A stretch of 51,227 nt of DNA, taken from positions 1 through 51,227 of the forward strand of contig PIVU01000005.1 of assembly GCA_003354025.1 (NCBI GenBank), written 5' to 3'. Source of the DNA: Nitrospirota bacterium (GTDB lineage: Bacteria > Nitrospirota > Thermodesulfovibrionia > UBA6902). Made by a program: the position numbers and the translations under genes. The first letter of the stretch is position 1, and each line of letters starts with the position of its first letter. The notes beneath the pieces are model-generated. The model searched no databases. It was not told the DNA's origin and saw only the letters and a list, made by a program, of their open reading frames with translations. Below, in pieces: positions 25,917-32,741 of this stretch.

Positions 25917-28078
25917 TAAGGTGTCTCCTCTACGAAGTTAGCCGAATCACTTGAAAACATCCATCTGAGTGTTGCATTGATATTTACAACAATTCCGACA
26001 ATGGTATCTCCAAGAGTATCAGCAGTGTTTTGTATATGTTCATTAGCTGCCATTGCTGTTCCATTAAGATAGAATAGATCACCAGTGTTTGGCTCGATGT
26101 CAATTTGGAATTCATCTCCGATAACAAAGATGATGTTTCCATTGATATGTGCAGCAGGCATAGTGAATACATGATCAGCACCAGAACTTTTATAATTAGA
26201 TATCACAGTGTTAGCTGTTTCAAATATTGTCAAAACTGAAGGTGTAGTTGTATCTCCAAGATCAGCAACTGCAAGAGATCTTAAATCTGAACCAATACGT
26301 TGCCAAACAGCAGCTCCATCAGTTGCATCTAAGCATATGAAGAAATTATCATTCGTTGTGTCACCCCAAAGAGATCCGACAGAGAAACCTTCATCAAGGT
26401 CATTTGTCACCGCTGGAGACACAGTAGCATTAACTTTATTATAAGTAAGAATAGTTGTAACATCTACGACCGGATCAACAACAGAAACAGTATGTTCATA
26501 ATCATCAGCAGTAGCACCTTCAAACTCCAGACTCGCCCCAAATTGAAGAGTAAGTTGGGACACAGTCTCAAACTCATCATTCGTTGGATTATATGAAACT
26601 AAAGACGTTACTGTTGGAAGAGCATCAATATCCACAATGTATCGTACTGCATCATCATCATACCAAGTCAGCATGCCATCAATGAAGCCAGTCACAGTGT
26701 TATCGTACTGGAGCTCACCAGCAACCGAAGGAGAACCATCAGCATCAGGAAATTGATAACTCCCATCAATGATTGCTATTCCACCATCAGTTGTGATAGT
26801 AACATCAGTTATATCAGCAGAACCTACATCAATATCAACTGCTCCATTTCCATCAATTGAATTTGTCACAAGAGCATTTGAAGAGATGTTTCCATCCTTG
26901 TCCCATTCATAGTTAGTGACTACTCCGGTTTTTGCTGTTGTTGGAGTTGGTGTTCCTGGATCAGCATTACGGGTTCTCACAATCCGAATCCAATAACCAG
27001 CAGAAGTGTCAGCAGCGCCCGGATCGCCATCACCAGTCCAAGTGCCTGAAATATCATCAAGTTCCCACTCGATTGTTCCATTTTGTTGAAACCCATCAGT
27101 AGGATCTTCCGGAAAAAATTGAGTCCATGCATCAGCAGCAGTGTTGTAATAAAAAAGAGGTTCTACACTTTTTGTACCAGCACTCGTCATAACAAATTCA
27201 ACCTCAGAAAATACCGTAGCATCTCCAATCAAGATCTCATCATCATCAACAACAAAGATTTCAACAGTATCAATTCCATCAGCCCAAACAGTTCCTCCAG
27301 TCGTTCGCCGACCAGCATATTCAGTTTGTGATGCAGAAGAGAATGCTCCAATTGTTTGCTTAATTGGAACTATATTACTATGTATTTCAATTCCTACAAC
27401 CTCTCCAGCAGGTGTACCTTCTGCAATCGCAATATCAATCGCAGCAACAGTTGATGTTGCACTCAGATTGTCTACATCAATGATAATTTCATGCGCAATG
27501 TAGGTTGCTCCTGCATCTGAACCTGTGGCGTAATCTTGGTGGATTTGGCCTTGATCAATGTCAAGTGCATGAGAGTTAGAACCTGCTGGCAGAATTGTCT
27601 TAAGTGCTTTTATATTTGGGAGATTAGTTTCAGATATACCTCCAAACTCTACACTCAATCCACAAATCTCTGTCCCTACAGCAGAAGGATCAAGCGCATC
27701 TCCAAGTAGCGTAATGAAATCATAATCAGCACCAGCAGTATCAATTGCGGCAGAAGGAGTGATATTAAGAAATCCTGGCATAGCTCCAGTATCATCTGGA
27801 GTCATAAAGAGCCGATCACTCAACTGGACATTTCCAAGTGCAGCAATAACGTTTGAAAATGTAACCATCCCATCTCCAAATGCCATAGTATGATCTAAAC
27901 CAGACACATCAAATGTCCAAGTATTAGTGGCATTTGCACCATCAGACCAAGTCACATTATCTTCAGCTGTCCCATCAAAAGATCCACTTCCACTTCCACT
28001 TCCAATTCCTCCACTATAAATATCACCCAAAGCAACAAGAGGAAACACTATCAATAGAAATAACAATAATTTTTTCAT
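25916..28078 (-). CDS. Signal-peptide-bearing large fibre-like protein (720 residues)
   Basis: The start is ATG at 28078, overlapping the previous stop (TAATG); an upstream GTG at 28087 is less likely. A Sec signal peptide (MKKLLLFLLIVFPLVALG) is followed by a Gly-rich linker and long beta-rich, Asp/Thr-rich segments with triple-stranded-helix-like turns (about 60-600). The C-terminal 100 residues look like a trimeric fibre tip (QIDIEPNTGDLFYLNG; ending DSANFVEETP). It reads as a phage tail fibre but carries an export signal. AGGTGTGTG is the only ribosome-site-like sequence near the start. Confidence 0.65.
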   Translation of the reverse strand: MKKLLLFLLIVFPLVALGDIYSGGIGSGSGSGSFDGTAEDNVTWSDGANATNTWTFDVSGLDHTMAFGDGMVTFSNVIAALGNVQLSDRLFMTPDDTGAMPGFLNITPSAAIDTAGADYDFITLLGDALDPSAVGTEICGLSVEFGGISETNLPNIKALKTILPAGSNSHALDIDQGQIHQDYATGSDAGATYIAHEIIIDVDNLSATSTVAAIDIAIAEGTPAGEVVGIEIHSNIVPIKQTIGAFSSASQTEYAGRRTTGGTVWADGIDTVEIFVVDDDEILIGDATVFSEVEFVMTSAGTKSVEPLFYYNTAADAWTQFFPEDPTDGFQQNGTIEWELDDISGTWTGDGDPGAADTSAGYWIRIVRTRNADPGTPTPTTAKTGVVTNYEWDKDGNISSNALVTNSIDGNGAVDIDVGSADITDVTITTDGGIAIIDGSYQFPDADGSPSVAGELQYDNTVTGFIDGMLTWYDDDAVRYIVDIDALPTVTSLVSYNPTNDEFETVSQLTLQFGASLEFEGATADDYEHTVSVVDPVVDVTTILTYNKVNATVSPAVTNDLDEGFSVGSLWGDTTNDNFFICLDATDGAAVWQRIGSDLRSLAVADLGDTTTPSVLTIFETANTVISNYKSSGADHVFTMPAAHINGNIIFVIGDEFQIDIEPNTGDLFYLNGTAMAANEHIQNTADTLGDTIVGIVVNINATLRWMFSSDSANFVEETP

Positions 28079-28401
28079 TATACACACACCTGTATCGCGA
28101 TTGCGCCACTCGTCGACACACCCCTAATCGCAGTCACAGGAGATACAATATAGTCAGAAACTGTCCCAGTATCAGTTGCTTGTGACCAATCTTCCCACAC
28201 AGCAGTACCAGCAATCACAAGACTCGGAAGAGAAGTAGTGTGTTGAAATTTTCCAGTATTTGCTCCAGCTACAAGTGTTAGAGTTACTGGTCGATCTACA
28301 ACTGGAAGCATAATTGCAGTTCCGTTTCCACTTGCAATAGATTCTGACCAAACTCTTCCTTTTTTTATTACTGTTTTTCTTTTTTCAACTGTTACGGCCA
28401 T
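28078..28401 (-). CDS. Small beta-structured virion-operon protein, 107 residues
   Basis: ATG at 28401 follows AGAGGAGACTAT. The product is basic at the start (MAVTVEKRKTVIKKGRV), then alternating hydrophobic/Thr strands (MLPVVDRPVTLTLVAGANTG) to a Gly/Ala/Thr end. It has no signal peptide, unlike the next three genes. It may be a fibre-attachment or tail-adaptor subunit. The family is not recognised. Confidence 0.6.
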   Translation of the reverse strand: MAVTVEKRKTVIKKGRVWSESIASGNGTAIMLPVVDRPVTLTLVAGANTGKFQHTTSLPSLVIAGTAVWEDWSQATDTGTVSDYIVSPVTAIRGVSTSGAIAIQVCV

Positions 28402-28424
28402 ATAGTCTCCTCTTTTATTTTGTA

Positions 28425-30059
28425 TTAAATATAACTTCTTGGTTGATACATGTGTTCATAATCAGGTTCGTCTCTGAGATCTGCATACTCGTCATGCTTA
28501 CTATCATAATCCTCAGGCGGATCAAACATCCAATGAAGAGCATCCATCAGAGGGATTGTATACGCAAGAATGTCCATCACGTCCCATAGCTTTGATCGAG
28601 GAAAACCAAGCAATTGTTTCTCAAGCTTCTCACAACATTCAGCATTATGATAAATATAACCTCTGCGATAGTATGGTACAAGTTTTGCAATCCTCTCTTC
28701 TTTCGATCCTCGTGACGCAAGTTGCTCAAATCGAGCACTGACATTTCGTACTCTCATCTCATTTCTAATCGGTTGCTCAATGAACTCTCCAAGACCGGTA
28801 GTCTCTACTCCAAACACTCCCGCTTGAAGTTTCTCAACCATATTAAACATATGATCGTATATTTCTTCCGGATAAAACTTTCCTGCTATTACATCCAGGA
28901 CAAAAATACGCTGTGATGTTCGATCAACGCCAATACCAACAACCGCAGTGTCTGCGGATTGAACCTTAATTGTCCTCGCTGGATCAGCAAGCACAGCAGT
29001 TATAAGATCATGTTTTCGAACTCTGCCGCAAATCTCATCAGAAGTGAGAGGTCCAGCAAGAAGATCATGAAATGGAGTCTGATTTTGTGGTTTATGCGCT
29101 TGTTGTTTCCTCTTAATCCAATGCTGTTTCTGATCCACAGTCTCTTGTTCGAGAAGTAGATAATCACCCGCATCGGAAAATCGACGAAAGTTATCTTTCT
29201 GAAAGCTTGCATCAGAAGTTGAGATCGGAAGATTTCGATACTCACGATAGAAAACGTCCATAAGACCATCTGCTTCATGATCAGCAATGTCTTTATCGAG
29301 CTGCTCTTGAGAATAAAATTCCGGAACATGTGTTTTATGATTATCATCACAAAGCTCCAAACGAACTGATTCCCATTGAGCAGAGTCCATAAGGAACTGG
29401 AGTAGAGAATCTTCATGTTTGAGAGTATCAATATATACAATCTGCCAGTCATTCTTAAATCGACTCGTAGCTTTCATTACATCAGCATAGAACCATATCT
29501 TTCTTAGCCGACGAATCTCTTCATTCATAATTGTTTTCGGATCTTCAAGATCATCAATGATGAAAAGATCAGGTCGATAATCACGATAAAGCTTACCTCG
29601 AATTTGTTGTCCACTTCCTCGCGGAGAAATAAATGTGCGTCCTTTCGCTATCCAAGCTTTCTTACTGAATGACTCATCAAGAACAGGGTTTTTAACTTTC
29701 ATCTCCCCCCAAATTTTTGGAATCATCCTATTTGACATAAGCTCTCGTTTGAGATTCTCAGTCTGTTCACATGCCGACTCATGAGTGTTGGATACGTATG
29801 TGAGATAACGACTCTCATCGAAAAGAATTTTGTGTGCCGCAAGACCAAGACCAACTATTGAAGTTTTCCCAATTCCTCTTGGGGCTGCAATAGCCACTCT
29901 TGGACCTCCATACTTAATAGCATCAAAGATTTGATCATGAAGAGAGCAGAATTCTTCCTCAAATCGTTCTGGAAACATCCACTTACAGAAGAACTTAAGG
30001 TCTGTAGACGCAAGCATAAGCATATCTTGCATGGCAGAATCTTTTAGATTAGGAATCAT
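28425..30059 (-). CDS. terL: Terminase large subunit
   Basis: A packaging motor with ATPase and nuclease halves. From ATG at 30059 (544 residues): Walker A APRGIGKTS (59-67), Walker B with LFIIDDLED (165-173), coupling region after SRFKNDW, then the nuclease half with ADPARTIKVQSADTAVVGIG (first Asp cluster), FGVET and a final MDILAYTIP. An upstream in-frame start at 30104 would overlap the small subunit by 56 bases; 30059 gives an 11-base overlap with a purine-rich site upstream. The family subgroup cannot be told from eye, so the packaging mode is open. Confidence 0.9.
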   Translation of the reverse strand: MIPNLKDSAMQDMLMLASTDLKFFCKWMFPERFEEEFCSLHDQIFDAIKYGGPRVAIAAPRGIGKTSIVGLGLAAHKILFDESRYLTYVSNTHESACEQTENLKRELMSNRMIPKIWGEMKVKNPVLDESFSKKAWIAKGRTFISPRGSGQQIRGKLYRDYRPDLFIIDDLEDPKTIMNEEIRRLRKIWFYADVMKATSRFKNDWQIVYIDTLKHEDSLLQFLMDSAQWESVRLELCDDNHKTHVPEFYSQEQLDKDIADHEADGLMDVFYREYRNLPISTSDASFQKDNFRRFSDAGDYLLLEQETVDQKQHWIKRKQQAHKPQNQTPFHDLLAGPLTSDEICGRVRKHDLITAVLADPARTIKVQSADTAVVGIGVDRTSQRIFVLDVIAGKFYPEEIYDHMFNMVEKLQAGVFGVETTGLGEFIEQPIRNEMRVRNVSARFEQLASRGSKEERIAKLVPYYRRGYIYHNAECCEKLEKQLLGFPRSKLWDVMDILAYTIPLMDALHWMFDPPEDYDSKHDEYADLRDEPDYEHMYQPRSYI

Positions 30060-30585
30060 CTTCATCCTCGTCTTCATCTTCCAAAGGCTGACCAACAACA
30101 ACATTTGAATCTACAACAATATCAGTATCTTTTGGTGCTAAAGCACCAGCAGCAGCAGCTCGCTGCTTAAGTTCTGCAATATCATCAGTAGTTAAGGTAT
30201 GGGAAATCTCAATTCGAGTTTCCTGTGGTTTGTGTCCTGCTCGATCAAGCATATCTTTGGCAGCAGCAAATTGTATTTTCTGATCATAAGGGATAAAAGT
30301 TTTAACATTTCCTTCCTCATCAACTTCCTCAACAGGAGTTACAAATTTCTCCATAACATCAAGAGATTTCATACTGAGTTCGGAAATCCGCTTTCGAACT
30401 TTAATTGCGTTCTCTTGAGCTTTGTCTTGGAGAGATGAGATACTTGATTTGATTAACGGATCTCGTAAAATTTGATTAACAGAAACAGAGGTGAGTTTAA
30501 ATTTCATTGCAATTTCAGCAGTGGTGGATCCTTCAAAAGACATGAGAGCGATTTGTTTGTTCCGAGCTTTTATTTCATCAAGCAT
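30049..30585 (-). CDS. terS: Terminase small subunit
   Basis: A 178-residue protein, first gene of the virion operon. ATG at 30585 is chosen because AAGGAG lies seven bases upstream; an in-frame ATG at 30666 would place the repeats and promoter boxes inside the gene. Residues about 10-45 form a helix-turn-helix (KQIALMSFEGSTTAEIAMKF, then KLTSVSVNQILRD). Long helices follow and the tail is very acidic (EDEDEDEDDS). This is the plan of small terminases that recognise the packaging site. Confidence 0.85.
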   Translation of the reverse strand: MLDEIKARNKQIALMSFEGSTTAEIAMKFKLTSVSVNQILRDPLIKSSISSLQDKAQENAIKVRKRISELSMKSLDVMEKFVTPVEEVDEEGNVKTFIPYDQKIQFAAAKDMLDRAGHKPQETRIEISHTLTTDDIAELKQRAAAAGALAPKDTDIVVDSNVVVGQPLEDEDEDEDDS

Positions 30586-30606
30586 ATTGGCTCCTTGTTG
30601 ATGTTC

Positions 30607-30627
30607 ATATGTACATGTGTACATGTG
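30607..30627. repeat. ACATGT-type repeat at the virion-operon start site
   Basis: The sequence around 30607-30627 holds two overlapping copies of GTACATGTGT-like units (TACATGTGTACATGTG), adjacent to a third ACATAT-like unit. It lies just downstream of the minus-strand -10 box, about where transcription would start, and just upstream of the small-terminase start. A position over the start site suits a repressor or a late activator contact. Not seen elsewhere in the window by eye. Confidence 0.6.
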
Positions 30628-30636
30628 TTTGGAGTA

Positions 30637-30666
30637 ACTGTAGCAGAAGTGGGGAGTGGTTGTCAA
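30637..30666 (-). promoter_or_regulatory. Predicted sigma70 promoter of the virion operon
   Basis: On the minus strand a perfect TTGACA (30666-30661) is followed after 18 bases by TACAGT (30642-30637). It points into the terminase and virion genes and is the only perfect -35 box found upstream of that operon. Spacing 18 and a moderate -10 box suggest a promoter that needs help. An operator copy lies about 40 bases upstream of the -35 box. Confidence 0.7.
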
Positions 30667-30678
30667 GAGATTTTATGG

Positions 30679-30725
30679 TTGGTGGGGGTGGTGGTGGTGG
30701 GAATTGCTGGTAATTCCTGGGGGTT
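30679..30725 (+). other. G-rich tract, possible G-quadruplex
   Basis: The plus strand here has runs of G separated by T (GGTTGGTGGGGGTGGTGGTG and more), with a second run GGGGG at 30718-30723. Such G runs can form two- or three-layer G-quadruplexes. It lies between the virion promoter and the operator copy O1, in the divergent control region. No gene explains it. Confidence 0.55.
30707..30720 (-). promoter_or_regulatory. Operator copy O1 (CCAGGAATTACCAG on the minus strand)
   Basis: The 14 bases are identical to the core of the operator inside the 34.7-kb promoter. Here they lie about 40 bases upstream of the TTGACA of the virion promoter and are not flanked by -35 or -10 boxes. That is an activator-type or loop-type position. 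A perfect inverted repeat TTGGTA-AAA-TACCAA follows at 30724-30738. Confidence 0.6.
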
Positions 30726-30738
30726 GGTAAAATACCAA
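30724..30738. promoter_or_regulatory. Inverted repeat TTGGTA-AAA-TACCAA
   Basis: A perfect six-base inverted repeat with a three-base centre lies four bases from operator copy O1 in the divergent region. It could be a second regulator site or a hairpin. Its half-site (TACCAA) shares TACCA with the operator half-site. Role inferred from position only. Confidence 0.45.
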
Positions 30739-30873
30739 ATATTTTGTGAGAGTGAGGTTTTAGCGTCCCCTCCCAGCTCACTCCCCCATTCGATTCTAAC
30801 AATCAGACTCTGATATCTGATAACAACCAGCTTCAAGTATCTGATCATTCAGGCGAAACAGAGCTCCTCCCAC

Positions 30874-31340
30874 TGTCGACATTTCGACACCCCAATGGAT
30901 TATGATTCACGATCCATGCCAACACCAACACCAACACCAACACCAATGCCAACAGCAGTGTTAACAACAATGTTAACTGCAGTGTTAACTGGAATAATCA
31001 ATGTTCTCCTCTCGCTTCCATACCTCTCATCCTCAGCCACTTGTTCCATTCCCTATACTAAGGTCATAGTGGAACAATTATCGTCACTCCTGTGCCATTC
31101 CTTGCCAGCCTCAGCACCAGCCACCACGCAAACACTTGCCTCACCAAAGAAACTGACATCAATTGTCACTACCTGCGAGTAGGTTAGATAATAGCCCATA
31201 CATCACATATAACCACTAACCACTTCCAACCACTAACAATAGCGGATAACCACCTTCCCCCTCACATCTCGGCACATCTCTTGCAACTACATCATCAACA
31301 CCAACACTCAACACTCAACACCAACACCAACATTAAAGGA
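30874..31340 (+). other. A/C-rich, G-poor intergenic region with short iterons; possible replication origin or long leader
   Basis: From about 30880 to 31340 the plus strand is A/C-rich and very poor in G. It holds four AACACC-type repeats (30918-30945), three GTTAAC sites (30960-30988), repeats of AACCACT (31209-31236) and another AACACC/ACTCAACA block (31297-31330). A small inverted repeat TGTCGA-CATT-TCGACA is at 30874-30889. A 95-codon frame at 30895-31182 lacks a ribosome site and has a low-complexity product (MPTPTPTPTPMP), so I do not count it as a gene. Iterons plus strand bias near the divergent point suit an origin or an early leader. Confidence 0.5.
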
Positions 31341-31347
31341 GTCAACC

Positions 31348-31524
31348 ATGACCTCAAATCAAATCAAATATCTCTATATAAGAGAGATTCTCAACAGAAT
31401 GACCCGCGGGAGCATTCCATTCTGGATACTAACTACATGTTATACGGATTTACCATCAAAACTATCAGAAGAGCAAGAGCGGGAAGTATTGATAGCATCC
31501 ATCAACATTAACTGTAACCATTAA
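31348..31524 (+). CDS. Unknown 58-residue protein, early region
   Basis: ATG at 31348 follows AAAGGAG (31336-31342), which lies at the end of the A/C-rich leader. The product begins MTSNQIKYLYIREILNRMTR, is mostly helical with a mid-region hydrophobic stretch (SIPFWILTTCYTDL), and ends in a small polar tail. Its composition resembles small early host-takeover proteins, but no motif is seen. Confidence 0.7.
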   Translation: MTSNQIKYLYIREILNRMTRGSIPFWILTTCYTDLPSKLSEEQEREVLIASININCNH

Positions 31525-31539
31525 TAGAAGGAGATAATT

Positions 31540-31818
31540 ATGAAGAAATACCAATTATCTGATATCAACACAAAATCTTTCATCAATTCCGATAATGAAA
31601 GAGAGACGTGCCAAAAATTAGACATCCGCTCCTCAGACCTTCTTCCCAATCCTAACTATGAGCAACCAATTCATTTCAGATATGGATTAAAACTCGCCAC
31701 ACCTCATATGATACATTTCAACAACCGAGAGCAAAAAGTATATGCATGTTGCGTGAGCAATGTGTCAGTTATGTACATCAAAGTGGGTAAGAGAAGGATA
31801 ACAATTGACGTAGATTAA
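31540..31818 (+). CDS. Unknown 92-residue protein, early region
   Basis: AGAAGGAGATAATT precedes the ATG. The product is polar, with three cysteines (residue 25, then CC pair near 69) and a C-terminal beta-like segment (VSVMYIKVGKRRITIDVD). There is no membrane segment. It belongs to a run of small genes, each with its own strong ribosome site. Family not recognised. Confidence 0.65.
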   Translation: MKKYQLSDINTKSFINSDNERETCQKLDIRSSDLLPNPNYEQPIHFRYGLKLATPHMIHFNNREQKVYACCVSNVSVMYIKVGKRRITIDVD

Positions 31819-31833
31819 TAGAAGGAGCTGACT

Positions 31834-31884
31834 ATGACACCAACTCCAACATTAACCATTAATATAAAGGAGGACAAAGTATGA
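31834..31884 (+). CDS. Possible 16-residue leader peptide
   Basis: A short frame starts at ATG 31834 with AAGGAG ten bases upstream and ends with TGA that overlaps the next gene's ATG (ATGA). It encodes MTPTPTLTINIKEDKV; its DNA is A/C-rich like the linkers nearby. It may couple translation to the next gene. Low certainty because of its size. Confidence 0.4.
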   Translation: MTPTPTLTINIKEDKV

Positions 31885-32162
31885 AAAGAAACATGTCAGA
31901 TGAAGAACTGACTTCTTGTTTATACCGAACTCCAGCTCAACGCAACATTATTGTAATGGATAAGAAAGAACTCATTACATCATTGATTGCCACAAAATAT
32001 ACAGCCAATCGAATCAATATCCATCTCCTTCTACCAGAGGGCAGGACAGCGATAATTACAATTATCCCTGTGAAGGATGTTTACAAGACAAAACAAGTAA
32101 AATATATCAATCGTGCTATCTTTCAGCTCAGAAGAGTAAAAGCAATCGACTTGTTCAACTGA
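31881..32162 (+). CDS. Unknown 93-residue protein, early region
   Basis: AAAGGAGG (31866-31873) precedes the ATG. The product begins MKRNMSDEELTSCLYRTPAQ. It has a central beta-like stretch (INIHLLLPEGRTAIITIIPV, about 54-73) and a basic end (INRAIFQLRRVKAIDLFN). No cysteine motif or membrane segment. It starts inside the end of the 16-residue leader frame. Confidence 0.65.
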   Translation: MKRNMSDEELTSCLYRTPAQRNIIVMDKKELITSLIATKYTANRINIHLLLPEGRTAIITIIPVKDVYKTKQVKYINRAIFQLRRVKAIDLFN

Positions 32163-32193
32163 TAATAACAATAATAAAAAAGGAGACCAAAGT

Positions 32194-32367
32194 ATGAAAA
32201 TCAAGACCTTAATTATCCACCTAACAGCTACTGACCATTCAGATTTGAAGACCATCTTCAAGCTCTCTTATGAGGGCAGGCTCATCGCTATGGATGAGGA
32301 AGCTATGACCATGGCGCTGATAACCGCTGATAGAGTGATCAAGCTTAAATTTACGACAAGAGTATAA
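32194..32367 (+). CDS. Unknown 57-residue protein, early region
   Basis: ATG at 32194 follows AAAAAGGAGACC. The product begins MKIKTLIIHLTATDHSDLKT and alternates strands and helices: IIHLT, then a helix, then IAMDEEAMTMALITADRVIKL. It resembles a small alpha/beta fold. A good ribosome site and tight spacing to the next gene support it as coding. Function unknown. Confidence 0.65.
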   Translation: MKIKTLIIHLTATDHSDLKTIFKLSYEGRLIAMDEEAMTMALITADRVIKLKFTTRV

Positions 32368-32383
32368 TTAAAGGAGATAAGAA

Positions 32384-32464
32384 ATGAAACCATGGGTGCA
32401 AAAGTACATCATCACACCGATATTCGTCGTGTGGATGATAGTAATGGCAATTATAATACTGTAA
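32384..32464 (+). CDS. 26-residue membrane peptide
   Basis: ATG at 32384 with AAAGGAGATAAG upstream encodes MKPWVQKYIITPIFVVWMIV and a further hydrophobic tail to an early stop. It is a single hydrophobic helix with a two-base-charged start. Small membrane peptides in early regions can act on host membranes or be leaders. Short length lowers certainty. Confidence 0.5.
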   Translation: MKPWVQKYIITPIFVVWMIVMAIIIL

Positions 32465-32543
32465 CTCCAACTCCCGCGTTAGCGGTTACAGTTGCCACGA
32501 TTGACAAGAGAGATAATTATTAACAAGAAGAAGGAGATAAGAA

Positions 32544-32741
32544 ATGAAACACCAACCAAAGAGACAAATATCAAAATCCGACACACTCTCAAGACTTATG
32601 AAGATCGTCCTTGACCGATACACAATCAATGCAATCTTGACCAAGAGGAAGAAAGACCAAGACATCCTCCGAGCGGAAGCAGCTGAACTCCGAGCTGCTT
32701 TTCACACTCTGCAAGTGGATGAGATTGAGGGTGGCAGTTGA
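32544..32741 (+). CDS. Unknown 65-residue basic helical protein
   Basis: AGAAGGAGATAAG lies before the ATG. The product has a basic N-terminus (MKHQPKRQISKSDTLSRLMK) and a coiled helix (RKKDQDILRAEAAELRAAF). The stop TGA overlaps the next gene's ATG (TGATG). Possibly a nucleic-acid-binding helper; no motif. Confidence 0.65.
   Translation: MKHQPKRQISKSDTLSRLMKIVLDRYTINAILTKRKKDQDILRAEAAELRAAFHTLQVDEIEGGS

Noticed and set aside
30049-30666. Longer small-terminase start at 30666
   Set aside because: It would put the promoter start region and repeats in the coding part and lacks a ribosome site; ATG 30585 has AAGGAG.
30895-31182. 95-codon frame with MPTPTPTPTPMP in the A/C-rich region
   Set aside because: No ribosome site lies before the ATG, and the product is low-complexity from repeat DNA; better read as leader or origin sequence.
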